From JAWVZS01 sp964507825 (GTDB taxonomy: Archaea > Thermoproteota > Nitrososphaeria > Nitrososphaerales > Nitrosopumilaceae): a stretch of DNA of 8,669 bases. Shown here in pieces: positions 1 to 6,919 of this stretch. The notes beneath the pieces were generated by a model, which saw only the letters and a list, made by a program, of their open reading frames with translations, made no database searches and had not been told where the DNA came from. A program made the position numbers and the translations under genes. The stretch lies in assembly GCA_964507825.1 (NCBI GenBank), contig CAZDQM010000034.1, positions 1 to 8,669 of the forward strand, written 5' to 3'. The first letter of the stretch is position 1. Every line of letters begins with the position of its first letter.

Positions 1-120
1 ATGCGGCGCGTCTCCCGCCTTTGCTCCCGTACGTCCAGAACTGCAATTATACGTGTCATTGCATGTCTACCTGCGTCCTTCATCTTATACATCGGGGTGA
101 CATGATTCCCCGACTCCTCA
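1..120. repeat. Left copy of 120-bp exact terminal direct repeat
   Basis: Every base of this stretch recurs in the same orientation at 8550-8669, and the match ends exactly at both ends of the window. This is the signature of a contig closed by an assembler overlap, so the molecule may be a circle of 8549 bp. A loop between two chromosomal copies of a repeated element would look the same. The repeat is coding on the minus strand: it carries the N-terminal part of the helix-turn-helix transposase-like frame described at 8231-8641. Confidence 0.95.
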
Positions 121-173
121 GTACGCCGCCGCTTTAGAAACATTGATTTAGAATAAAACTTTTCTTGCATCAT
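1..173 (-). CDS. Partial N-terminus of HTH transposase-like ORF, left-end copy
   Basis: The minus strand is open from two consecutive ATG codons (173-171 and 170-168) to the window edge. The first part reads MMQEKFYSKSMFLKRRR, then EESGNHVTPMYKMKDAG, then a basic helical stretch shared with the right-end frame. Only bases 1-120 duplicate the right end; 121-173 is seen here alone. If the molecule is circular, this is the true 5' end of the gene at 8231-8669. The start is uncertain: ATG at 92 (MYKMKD) or 59 (MTRIIA) are alternatives, and the first ATG overlaps the start codon of the divergent gene at 172, which argues for a later start. No catalytic domain is present. Confidence 0.4.
   Translation of the reverse strand, partial: MMQEKFYSKSMFLKRRRTEESGNHVTPMYKMKDAGRHAMTRIIAVLDVREQRRETRR
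141..158 (+). promoter_or_regulatory. AT-rich TATA-like element ahead of the 172 gene
   Basis: The stretch ttgatttagaataaaa sits about 15-30 bases before the ATG at 172, in an otherwise more GC-rich setting. The distance fits an archaeal TATA box driving a leaderless or very short-leader transcript. No Shine-Dalgarno motif precedes the ATG. The match to a consensus box is only fair. Confidence 0.35.
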
Positions 174-468
174 GGTAGAAATTGATTCTAGCAAAACCGT
201 GTTCCTGTTCACACACGGGCGAATGGATTTAAGGGAAAAGGCCGTTACCGCACTAAAAGCCAAAGGCTTTTCTGGTGATAAAATCGTCGATGCGGTTCCA
301 ACACGAGTGGGCGAGATCGGAGACTATATGGCAATGATGTGGATGCCGCCAAATCCGGATCATATCAAGATTCAGACAATCACCAAGATCGAAGAGGTGG
401 AACCAGAGGGAATGACCGGACTTTGGAAGGGCGTCTCAAAGGATGACCTCTTCACGATAAACATGTAG
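172..468 (+). CDS. Small conserved-looking protein of unknown function
   Basis: This is a 98-residue soluble protein with no signal peptide, membrane segment or metal-binding motif. I do not recognise the family. The N-terminal half (FLFTHGRMDLREKAVTALKA, then GFSGDKIVDAVP) reads like an alpha/beta fold with a strand followed by a helix; the C-terminal half is charged and contains EEVEPEGMTGLWKGVSKDD. Codon choice (GAT/GAC, AAG, ATC) resembles the core genes, and an AT-rich box lies at leaderless distance upstream, so I think it is real. It ends with TAG. It converges on the gene at 756-1133 across about 290 non-coding bases. The only other candidate, the minus strand, gives no comparable frame here. 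Confidence 0.7.
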   Translation: MVEIDSSKTVFLFTHGRMDLREKAVTALKAKGFSGDKIVDAVPTRVGEIGDYMAMMWMPPNPDHIKIQTITKIEEVEPEGMTGLWKGVSKDDLFTINM

Positions 469-755
469 GCATGGATTCAGAACCCGTCACATAATCCCTA
501 GTCCGGAAGACTAGAAAACACCAAACAGGATGTAAAGATATCCTGCCGCATCATCAGCATCTAGTCATCATGCCAGTATGATACAATTAAGATCGATGTG
601 ATCGCTGTCCCATGAGTTATCCAAGATTATCATAAATACGACATCATACCGACGGCATAGACTCGACTTGCCGCCTGCATGCCAAAATGATATCAGCCAG
701 ACGAGTAGAGCCTAGTACCAAGTATATCCAGACACCCGTTACAACCAGACGCGTC
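469..755. other. Intergenic stretch with several small inverted repeats
   Basis: No convincing coding frame covers this gap between two convergent genes. It holds a series of short perfect inverted repeats: CTAGTC/GACTAG at 498-514 (5-base loop), CAGGAT/ATCCTG at 526-545, ATCAT/ATGAT at 567-582, CGAT/ATCG at 594-604, and CGGCA/TGCCG at 653-673. They may be terminator-like or part of a structured RNA. None carries the T-rich tail of a classical archaeal terminator on the plus strand. An AT-rich patch at about 626-639 (gattatcataaata) could be a promoter for an unseen RNA. Confidence 0.35.
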
Positions 756-1133
756 CTAAAGATTCGATATGATCTTCTTGATGCGGGTCACCAGCTGGAT
801 CTTTTTTTCGATTTTAAGATCCGTCTCCAAGGTTACAAAAATCGTGCGTTTTGGCGTATAAACGACAAGCTGGCTCACATTCTCCCTCTCCACGTGAACA
901 TACCTTACCTTGCCCAAGGTCTTGTCAAATTCCCGCCTCATCCTCCGCCGTTCGGCAACCTGGCGGCAGAAATGCTCTTGTTCCCTTTGGGATTCAAGCG
1001 AGGTCTTGCCCTCCTTCATAATGCCCTCTATTATGTTGCCCCGTAGATCAATTATCCCCACAAAGCGCATCTTTGGGCTGAGGTTGATGATTTCGTTGAC
1101 CAGATCCTGGTAGTCAATTTGCCTTTTTGTCAT
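756..1133 (-). CDS. Thaumarchaeal small conserved protein (DUF6659-like, roadblock-like fold suspected)
   Basis: This is a 125-residue protein starting MTKRQIDYQDLVNEI. The order is an N-terminal helix, a strand pair reading MRFVGIIDLRGNIIEGIMKEG (residues about 22-42), a long basic helix with ERRRMRREFDKTLGKVRYVH, then strands (LVVYTPKRTIFVTLE) and a C-terminal helix. From memory this matches a family abundant in ammonia-oxidising archaea and annotated DUF6659, whose layout recalls roadblock/profilin-like sensory folds; the function is not known. I chose the ATG at 1133 because the family begins about here. The open frame upstream to 1268 reads unlike protein, and an AAATAAA box lies 23-29 bases ahead of this ATG, fitting a leaderless transcript. 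Confidence 0.75.
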   Translation of the reverse strand: MTKRQIDYQDLVNEIINLSPKMRFVGIIDLRGNIIEGIMKEGKTSLESQREQEHFCRQVAERRRMRREFDKTLGKVRYVHVERENVSQLVVYTPKRTIFVTLETDLKIEKKIQLVTRIKKIISNL

Positions 1134-1155
1134 TATATAACATACGTAACTGGTG

Positions 1156-1162
1156 TTTATTT
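1156..1162 (-). promoter_or_regulatory. TATA-like box for the DUF6659-like gene
   Basis: Read on the minus strand this is AAATAAA, centred about 26 bases before the ATG at 1133. That is the spacing expected for a leaderless archaeal transcript. A second AT stretch, TTATATA, directly abuts the ATG but is too close to serve as a box for this start. Confidence 0.35.
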
Positions 1163-1278
1163 GGTTGTCGATCAGGGCTATCCCATGTAAAAACAAGCCA
1201 CGGGTTCCAAATGCCTGCCAGATGCCATGCGTACCATTAGTGAATCTAGTAACACGCCTGCACCACACCCCGTCAGAA

Positions 1279-1545
1279 TCACAGATCGGAGATCAGTGAC
1301 ACCACAAAGCCCCCGTATTCATCATCACGAAAGATTATAGTCTCGTGCCGAGCACGAATGATTGCAGCCCTCAAGGATTCAAGGTGGTAACACTCCCCTC
1401 CTTTGCCACGCCCTGAAAAGTAGAATCCTGCACACGAGCAGAATCCAAGATCCGGATCGGTCCAATACTCCCGGCCCCGTCCTACAACCGTCCACACGCG
1501 CCTGCCGCTTGGCTCAAAGACGTGCAGTTTTACCCGGTTTTGCAT
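1279..1545 (-). CDS. Small SWIM-type zinc-finger protein
   Basis: This is an 88-residue protein with a CxC-x13-CxH pattern at residues 36-54 (C36, C38, C52, H54) embedded in FCSCAGFYFSG...GGECYHLESLRAA. That is the hallmark of a SWIM zinc finger, a fold that binds DNA or protein and often accompanies helicases, transposases or recombination mediators. Here the finger makes up most of the protein, preceded by a strand-rich part with a conserved-looking DPDLGFCSC lead-in. I chose ATG 1545 because GGAGG (1556-1552) lies six bases ahead of it; an in-frame GTG at 1578 would add 11 residues and sits at leaderless distance from an AT-rich box. It is divergent from the metallophosphoesterase at 1613, so the two may share control. 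The partner is unknown. Confidence 0.75.
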   Translation of the reverse strand: MQNRVKLHVFEPSGRRVWTVVGRGREYWTDPDLGFCSCAGFYFSGRGKGGECYHLESLRAAIIRARHETIIFRDDEYGGFVVSLISDL

Positions 1546-1551
1546 GATGGT

Positions 1552-1556
1552 CCTCC
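1552..1556 (-). promoter_or_regulatory. Shine-Dalgarno deciding the SWIM protein start
   Basis: GGAGG on the minus strand lies six bases before ATG 1545. It supports that codon over GTG 1578, although the motif also falls inside the longer frame and could be chance. Confidence 0.45.
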
Positions 1557-1600
1557 AAACCCTATCCTCCTCCCGCACAATAGATTAATCATGTAGCCGA

Positions 1601-1611
1601 GTATTATTTTT
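1601..1611 (-). promoter_or_regulatory. TATA-like box in the divergent SWIM/phosphoesterase gap
   Basis: The minus strand reads AAAAATAATAC here, about 23-33 bases before GTG 1578 and about 60 before ATG 1545. It is a reasonable archaeal TATA box for the SWIM gene. The plus-strand gene would need its box near 1580-1590, where only a weak ATAGATTAAT is seen. Confidence 0.35.
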
Positions 1612-1612
1612 G

Positions 1613-2362
1613 ATGGTCTCGACTAGGATCGTTCCTTCAAAGCCGGCCCTCATCATAGAGGATGAAAGAAAATATCTTGTGGTGACAGATCTACACATCG
1701 GCTTTGAATCACAACTAGTAGCAAACAACATGAACGTGGACAGGAATACGATAGCAGTCGAGGTCGCCTCGGAGATATCCCAGATAGTCAGGGACGAGGA
1801 TATAGAGTCCCTCATATTATTAGGCGACATCAAGTCCGGCATCCGTTCAATATCAAGTATCGAATGGAACGACATACCAGTATTCTTTGATATCATAGGT
1901 GGACAGATAGACATCATGCTGGTTCCCGGAAACCATGATTCCGGTATTGAGAAGCTTGTTCCAGACAACGTTACGATGACCGGCCCGTCCGGCATGATAC
2001 TGGGAGACACCCTGCTGACCCATGGCCATGCAATGCCGTCGGAGAATTTTTCACATGTTGAAAACATCATCATGGGGCACGTCCATCCGGTATTTTTTGA
2101 CGAAGATTCTGTGTTAAACGGTCAGCGCGTCTGGATATCCGCAAGAGTGCAAAAGCGTGACCTGTTTCCGTCCGCAAAGAATACCATTGAGCTGCTCGTA
2201 ATGCCGTCGTTTAACAGGTATTTTTACGCCGCGCACATGCAAAAATACAGGCGGTCGATCTCCCCGATAATACAAAGGATCAGATCGTTAGAGTCTGCAA
2301 AGATAATCACCCTAGACGGATCAATCATTGGTAACGAGGACGACCTAAGACGCGTAATCTAG
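1613..2362 (+). CDS. Archaeal SbcD/Mre11-related metallophosphoesterase
   Basis: This 249-residue protein carries the full calcineurin-like two-metal motif set in order: TDLHIG (D26, H28), LGDIKS (D72), PGNHD (N107, H108), THGH (H137, H139) and GHVH (H156, H158). All metal ligands are present, so it should be active. The spacing and the short cap-less layout match the archaeal predicted phosphoesterases related to SbcD/Mre11 (COG1407/TIGR00024 as I recall them), single-domain relatives of the Mre11 nuclease whose true substrate is not settled. The C-terminal tail is basic (KYRRSISPIIQRIRS). I prefer ATG 1613 over the TTG one codon earlier. It is divergent from the SWIM gene and converges on carB with 15 bases between; it ends with two tandem TAG codons. 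It is not obviously linked to carbamoyl phosphate synthesis. Confidence 0.9.
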   Translation: MVSTRIVPSKPALIIEDERKYLVVTDLHIGFESQLVANNMNVDRNTIAVEVASEISQIVRDEDIESLILLGDIKSGIRSISSIEWNDIPVFFDIIGGQIDIMLVPGNHDSGIEKLVPDNVTMTGPSGMILGDTLLTHGHAMPSENFSHVENIIMGHVHPVFFDEDSVLNGQRVWISARVQKRDLFPSAKNTIELLVMPSFNRYFYAAHMQKYRRSISPIIQRIRSLESAKIITLDGSIIGNEDDLRRVI

Positions 2363-2377
2363 TAGCGTGCATGCAGC
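2363..2377. other. Short convergent spacer with a TGCATGCA palindrome
   Basis: Only 15 bases separate the stop codons of the phosphoesterase (+) and carB (-). The 8-base palindrome TGCATGCA occupies 2368-2375. No T-run is seen, so any transcription end must lie inside the opposing genes. The palindrome may be chance. Confidence 0.35.
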
Positions 2378-5300
2378 CTAGTCATAGGAATGATACGGTT
2401 CTAGCGGCTGCCGAGTCGTCTTGTTGTACCGGAGCCAGTCCAGTGTCTTTACAAAGGACTCTGCTAGCTCTAGAGTCGTAAGCACAGGAATTCCCAACTC
2501 TAGCGCCCTGCGCCTGATCTGATACTCGTCATACAACATTCCCACATACTTTTCAAGAGTTGACGTGCTAGGTATGTTGATTATAAAGTCGATCTTCCTC
2601 TCGTGTAACAGATCCGATATGTTCGGCTTTCTCTCCGGTTCGCTTATCTTGTGTACGATTTTGATATCCCCCACCTTCTCCTCGAAAAACTCGGCAGTGT
2701 GCTCCGTTGCAAGTATCTTGAATCCAAGCCCCTTTAATGTCGCCACCGTGTGCAGTAATTTCTCCTTGTTTTCAGAGCCGCCAACAGTAATCAATGCCGT
2801 CCCGCTAGACGGCAGGTTGTACCCCACCGATGTCAGTCCCTTGGATAAAGCATCATAAAAGCTCGTACCAAAGCACGCGGCCTCCCCGGTCGACTGCATC
2901 TCCACCCCCAGAACAATATCGGCACCATCAAGCTGCATGAATGAAAACTGCGGCACCTTGATCCCGTGGTTGGGTATGCGCTTCCACGCATCATCCGGTA
3001 TTTCCGGCAGACGCATTCCAAGTATAGCACGCGCCGCCAGATCAATCAGGTTGATTCGGACAAGCTTTGAGACAAACGGCATCGAACGCGATGCCCTAAT
3101 ATTCAGCTCTATAACATAGACCTGGTCATCATTTACCAGAAACTGCAGGTTAAACGGCCCGCGGACGTGAAATGTACGCGTGATCTTTTTAGTGTAATCC
3201 ACGACGGTTTCGATGATCCTGTTGCTTAGGCGCCAGGGCGGAATGCACATCATGGCATCCCCGGAATGGACCCCGGCGCTGTCAATGTGCTCTATAACTG
3301 CCCCGATGATCACGTTTTCACCGTCAGATACGCCGTCCACGTCAATCTCAAGGGAGTCCAACATGAACTTGGATACCACCACGGGGTGATCAGGTGACAG
3401 GCTCGTGGCGTTCTGTACATACCTCTTGAGCTCGTCGGGGCTCCAGACCACCCTCATTGCGGCCCCGCTAAGCACGTATGATGGACGTACAAGGACCGGA
3501 TACCCCACATCATGGGAGAACGACTTTACCTCCGCCATGGTGGAAAACGCCTTCCACGGCGGCTGCCTTATGTGTAGCTTGTCAAGCTCCCCGCTAAACG
3601 TGGATCTGTTTTCGGCCCGATCCACATCCCGTGCGGAGGTACCTAGAATCTCAATGCCCGCATCGGCCAGACTCGGGGACAGGTTGTTGGCAGTCTGCCC
3701 CCCCACACACGTGATGACGCCGCGCGATGATTCAAACTCGGCAATGTCCATGATCCTCTCATGAGTCAGCTCCTCAAAATACAGCCTGCTACAGATATCA
3801 TAATCCGTCGAGACGGTCTCTGGGTTGCAGTTTACAACTATGATGTTCTTCTCCCCCCTGTCTTGCAGTGACCAAACCATGTTGACTGTTCCCCAGTCAA
3901 ACTCCACACTGCTTCCAATCCTGTACGGGCCCGCTCCAAGGACTAGAATCCCCCTCTGATCCTCGGCGATCTCTATATCATGACTTGTTCCACCATAGGT
4001 CATGTACAGATAGTTGGTCCTTGCAGGCCACTCGGCGGCCAGCGTATCAATCTGCTTTACTACCGGTAAAATTCCCCTCTGCCTGCGCTGCTCGCGGATA
4101 TCAGACGGGCTCCGGCCAGAGGCCCTTGCAATCTGATTATCAGAAAACCCGAGACGCTTTGACTCTTGCAATAGTGAGTCATTAATATCCTCCCCGCCTA
4201 GCCGCGCGCCGGCATCGACAATGTTGCGTATTTTTTCAATGAACCACGGATCTATCGCGGAGAGCCTAGATATTGTTCTGACCGACATTCCCATCCCAAG
4301 CGCGATTGCCACGTTATACAGGATGCCGTCATCCATATCGGAGAGACGGTTTTCAATCTCCTCAACCGTACAGGAACCGCCCCCGTTCCGGTTGAGAATC
4401 AGCCCGTCATTTCCGACATCTAGCATGCGTACGGCCTTTTGGAGTGACTCCTCAAAGCTCCTGCCCACTGCCATTACCTCCCCGACGGACTTCATCGTGG
4501 GACCCAGCTTTCGATTTACATGATCAAACTTGCTAAAATCCCACCGCGGATGCTTGCACACTATATAGTCCAGCGAGGGTTCAAAGCACGCGGTAGTAGA
4601 CTTTGTGATGCGGTTTTCCAGCTCTGGTAGCAGGTATCCCAGTCCGATCTTTGCAGACATGTACGCCAGAGGATATCCTGTCGCCTTGCTTGCAAGCGCA
4701 GACGATCGTGAGAGTCTCGGATTGATCTCTATCGCAACATACCTGTCCGAATCCGGATCCATTGCATACTGTATGTTGCATTCGCCTACAATTCCGACGT
4801 GTTCTGTCGCGCGCAGTGCGGCAGAGCGCAGCATGTGGTATTCATGGTTGTCGATGGTCTGCGACGGAGCCACCACGATATTATCGCCGGTATGAGCGCG
4901 CATTGAAAGGACGTTCTCCATGTTGCACACGATTATATTGTTGCCTCCATAGTCGCGCATGACCTCATATTCAATCTGCTTCCAGTGCCCGATATACTCC
5001 TCTACTAGCACCTGCCCTACCAATGATGCATTGATTCCCCTCTCGACGATCTCGTACAGTTCTATCTCGTTATGAGCAACGCCGCCACCCTTGCCGCCTA
5101 GCGTATATGCGACGCGTATTATTACAGGATAGGCGAGCTCTTCTGCCACCTTTTTTGCATCCTCAAAATTGCCGACGGTCTTGCTGCGCAACACGGGCAC
5201 GTCGCACTCTGTCATGGAATCCTTGAAGAGCTGCCGGTCCTCGGTCCTCTGAATGCCGTCAACCTGCGTTCCCAAGACACGTATTCCGTACTTTTTGAGG

Positions 5301-5587
5301 ACGGCGCTTTGATCTAGCTTGACGCCGCAGTTCAGGGCCGTCTGGCCGCCGTATGCAAGCATCAGGCCGTCTGGGCGCTCTTTTTCAATTATGGACTCGA
5401 CGTAATCTGGTGTTACCGGGACCATGTATACCCGGTCTGCAAACCGGGTGTCAGTTTGTATAGTGGCAACATTGGGATTGATCAGTATGCTTTTTATGCC
5501 ATCCTCGTGAATCGCCTTGAGGCATTGGCTTCCCGAATAGTCAAACTCTCCTGCCTCGCCAATCTTTATCGCCCCGCTGCCAAGCAC
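2378..5587 (-). CDS. carB: Carbamoyl-phosphate synthase large subunit
   Basis: CarB uses ammonia from CarA, bicarbonate and two ATP to make carbamoyl phosphate for pyrimidines and arginine. From the GTG at 5587 it has 1069 residues, full family length less about eleven. Order: biotin-carboxylase-like N-domain (1-115), first ATP-grasp (about 118-395; GGKGGG 164-169, EINPRLSRSS from 287), oligomerisation domain (400-535), second N-domain (LVLGAGPYRIG at 548), second ATP-grasp (660-860; AGVHSGDAM near 771, ELNIRASRSMPF from 827), and MGS-like allosteric domain (925 to the end). The start is odd: the GTG cuts the first strand, while the frame upstream reads ESIDRIL and is open back to CTG 5620 (PRNESIDRIL). 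Most relatives begin about there with ATG. CTG initiation, a mutated ATG or a sequence error are all possible. It overlaps or nearly abuts carA. Confidence 0.97.
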   Translation of the reverse strand: MLGSGAIKIGEAGEFDYSGSQCLKAIHEDGIKSILINPNVATIQTDTRFADRVYMVPVTPDYVESIIEKERPDGLMLAYGGQTALNCGVKLDQSAVLKKYGIRVLGTQVDGIQRTEDRQLFKDSMTECDVPVLRSKTVGNFEDAKKVAEELAYPVIIRVAYTLGGKGGGVAHNEIELYEIVERGINASLVGQVLVEEYIGHWKQIEYEVMRDYGGNNIIVCNMENVLSMRAHTGDNIVVAPSQTIDNHEYHMLRSAALRATEHVGIVGECNIQYAMDPDSDRYVAIEINPRLSRSSALASKATGYPLAYMSAKIGLGYLLPELENRITKSTTACFEPSLDYIVCKHPRWDFSKFDHVNRKLGPTMKSVGEVMAVGRSFEESLQKAVRMLDVGNDGLILNRNGGGSCTVEEIENRLSDMDDGILYNVAIALGMGMSVRTISRLSAIDPWFIEKIRNIVDAGARLGGEDINDSLLQESKRLGFSDNQIARASGRSPSDIREQRRQRGILPVVKQIDTLAAEWPARTNYLYMTYGGTSHDIEIAEDQRGILVLGAGPYRIGSSVEFDWGTVNMVWSLQDRGEKNIIVVNCNPETVSTDYDICSRLYFEELTHERIMDIAEFESSRGVITCVGGQTANNLSPSLADAGIEILGTSARDVDRAENRSTFSGELDKLHIRQPPWKAFSTMAEVKSFSHDVGYPVLVRPSYVLSGAAMRVVWSPDELKRYVQNATSLSPDHPVVVSKFMLDSLEIDVDGVSDGENVIIGAVIEHIDSAGVHSGDAMMCIPPWRLSNRIIETVVDYTKKITRTFHVRGPFNLQFLVNDDQVYVIELNIRASRSMPFVSKLVRINLIDLAARAILGMRLPEIPDDAWKRIPNHGIKVPQFSFMQLDGADIVLGVEMQSTGEAACFGTSFYDALSKGLTSVGYNLPSSGTALITVGGSENKEKLLHTVATLKGLGFKILATEHTAEFFEEKVGDIKIVHKISEPERKPNISDLLHERKIDFIINIPSTSTLEKYVGMLYDEYQIRRRALELGIPVLTTLELAESFVKTLDWLRYNKTTRQPLEPYHSYD

Positions 5588-5606
5588 TAGGATTCGGTCT
5601 ATGGAC

Positions 5607-6722
5607 TCATTCCTTGGCAGAAGGATTCGCCTCCACTAATTCCTTGAGTTTTTCAAAAATGAATCTACAGTCATACGGTCCGGGTGCGGCTTCGGGGTGG
5701 AACTGGACAGCGATGGTCCGGCGGTTCTTGTGCCGTATTCCCTCCACGGTTCCATCATCCGCATTTGTAAACCACAGGTCAAAGTCCGACTCTCCTAGCG
5801 AGTCCGGATCAATGCAATAGCCGTGGTTCTGGCTTGTCACATAGACCTGGTTCGTGTCTAGGTTGATGCACGGCTTGTTCTGTCCACGGTGCCCGTACTT
5901 TAGCTTGTACGTCTTGGCATTTCCGGCAAGCCCGATTATTTGCGCTCCTAGGCATATTCCCAGAACTGGAACGTCCCTCTCCATCAGCTCCCTTGCCGTC
6001 TCAATCGTACGCGTACAGTGCTCAGGGTCCCCAGGTCCGTTGCTTATCACGACGGCCCTTGGATTGTATGATAAAATGTCAGATGCCGGTGTGTCCCACG
6101 GGACCTTGATTGCGCGATACCCAATATCCAGTATGTTGCGCAGGATTGCATTCTTTGCGCCGGTATCCACTACGACGACAGACTCGGGCAGGTTACCGTA
6201 TTCCTTGACGGATTTTGTAGATACTGTATCCATGAACCGTTCAGAGCCGTACCTGACGGCATCTGCAAGCTCCGTCATTACTGCCTTTTCATCAACGGGT
6301 TCATCAGATACCACAAGCGCACCCATCATCACCCCTTGTGAGCGGAGTTTTTTGGCAAGCATCCTAGTGTCGATTCCGGAAATGCCCGGAACCCCCTCGT
6401 TGTACAGCCACTCGTCAAGTGTCATCGACAGGTTCCAGTGGCTGGCAGTCAGCGAGAGTTCGTGCACCACCAGACCTCGTACCTGAATCCTGTCTGATTC
6501 AAATGATTTTGATATCCCGTTACCGTCCATTCCGGATGGATCCGGAACCCCGTAATTTCCCACAAGCGGATATGTCAGTGTAAGAATCTGGCCGCTGTAT
6601 GACGGATCGGTAAGCGTCTCGGCATATCCCACCATGCCGGTATTAAATACAACCTCGCCAAAAACCGTGCCAGGATGCCCGAATCCCGTACCCTCAAAGA
6701 CGGTACCATCATCAAGGATCAT
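5607..6722 (-). CDS. carA: Carbamoyl-phosphate synthase small subunit (glutamine amidotransferase)
   Basis: CarA hydrolyses glutamine and passes ammonia through a tunnel to CarB. The 371-residue length is normal. The N-terminal CPSase small-chain domain (1-about 150) starts ILDDGTVFEG and holds FNTGMVGYAETLTDPSYSGQ (26-45). The class I amidotransferase domain follows (about 180-365), with the oxyanion loop SNGPGDP (227-233), the nucleophile in GICLGAQ (C257), SQNHGYCID, and the catalytic pair in QFHPEAAPG (H342, E344). All key residues are present. The frame is open for about 25 further codons upstream (including TKKSAHAGKFAK) but offers no ATG, GTG or TTG, so ATG 6722 is the start. A strong AT box at 6796-6803 implies a leader of some 50 bases. 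It is first in the operon with carB immediately downstream. Confidence 0.97.
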   Translation of the reverse strand: MILDDGTVFEGTGFGHPGTVFGEVVFNTGMVGYAETLTDPSYSGQILTLTYPLVGNYGVPDPSGMDGNGISKSFESDRIQVRGLVVHELSLTASHWNLSMTLDEWLYNEGVPGISGIDTRMLAKKLRSQGVMMGALVVSDEPVDEKAVMTELADAVRYGSERFMDTVSTKSVKEYGNLPESVVVVDTGAKNAILRNILDIGYRAIKVPWDTPASDILSYNPRAVVISNGPGDPEHCTRTIETARELMERDVPVLGICLGAQIIGLAGNAKTYKLKYGHRGQNKPCINLDTNQVYVTSQNHGYCIDPDSLGESDFDLWFTNADDGTVEGIRHKNRRTIAVQFHPEAAPGPYDCRFIFEKLKELVEANPSAKE

Positions 6723-6795
6723 CTTTGCAAACTTGCCTGCATGTGCTGATTTCTTTGTAGTTATTGTAACCCTCGTGAACTGATTTTGATTTGAG

Positions 6796-6803
6796 ATTTA
6801 AAT
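6796..6803 (-). promoter_or_regulatory. Probable carAB promoter (TATA box)
   Basis: ATTTAAAT is an 8-base palindrome inside a longer AT-rich run (6785-6807), the most AT-rich spot between carA and the decayed genes. Used leftward it would start transcription about 25 bases on, near 6770, leaving a leader of roughly 50 bases before ATG 6722. Being palindromic, it could also serve the plus strand. I see no attenuator hairpin or obvious operator in the leader. Confidence 0.5.
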
Positions 6804-6879
6804 TTTATGAAGTGTCGGGAATATTCCATAGTCCTGAAATCAGTTCGCTATTTAAGATGCAATCTAGACACAATATAGT

Positions 6880-6919
6880 GAGTCAGGGAATCATGTCTGA
6901 GGAGTCAGGGAATCATGTC
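6880..6919 (+). repeat. Tandem pair of an 18-bp repeat
   Basis: GAGTCAGGGAATCATGTC occurs at 6880-6897 and again, identically, at 6902-6919, a period of 22 bases. The second copy is part of the 38-bp segment that also lies in the terminal repeat. This is the upstream side of the broken gene starting near 6893. Confidence 0.9.

Noticed and set aside
498..514. Rho-independent-style terminator after the 172 gene
   Set aside because: The perfect 6-base hairpin is followed by A rather than T on the plus strand, and archaeal termination relies on T-runs.
687..1046. 119-codon open frame on the plus strand
   Set aside because: It is antisense to the DUF6659-like gene, which has the better family match and a promoter-like box.
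1134..1268. N-terminal extension of the DUF6659-like gene
   Set aside because: The frame is open, but the 45 extra residues do not resemble the family. The ATG at 1133 has the right domain start and a TATA-like box.
1585..2073. 162-codon open frame on the minus strand
   Set aside because: It is antisense to the metallophosphoesterase, which has every family motif. Its translation is Ser/Met/Ile-rich without a recognisable motif.
5854..6486. 210-codon open frame on the plus strand
   Set aside because: It is antisense to carA, which is intact with all catalytic residues. The translation is Ser/Thr/Pro-rich with no family features.
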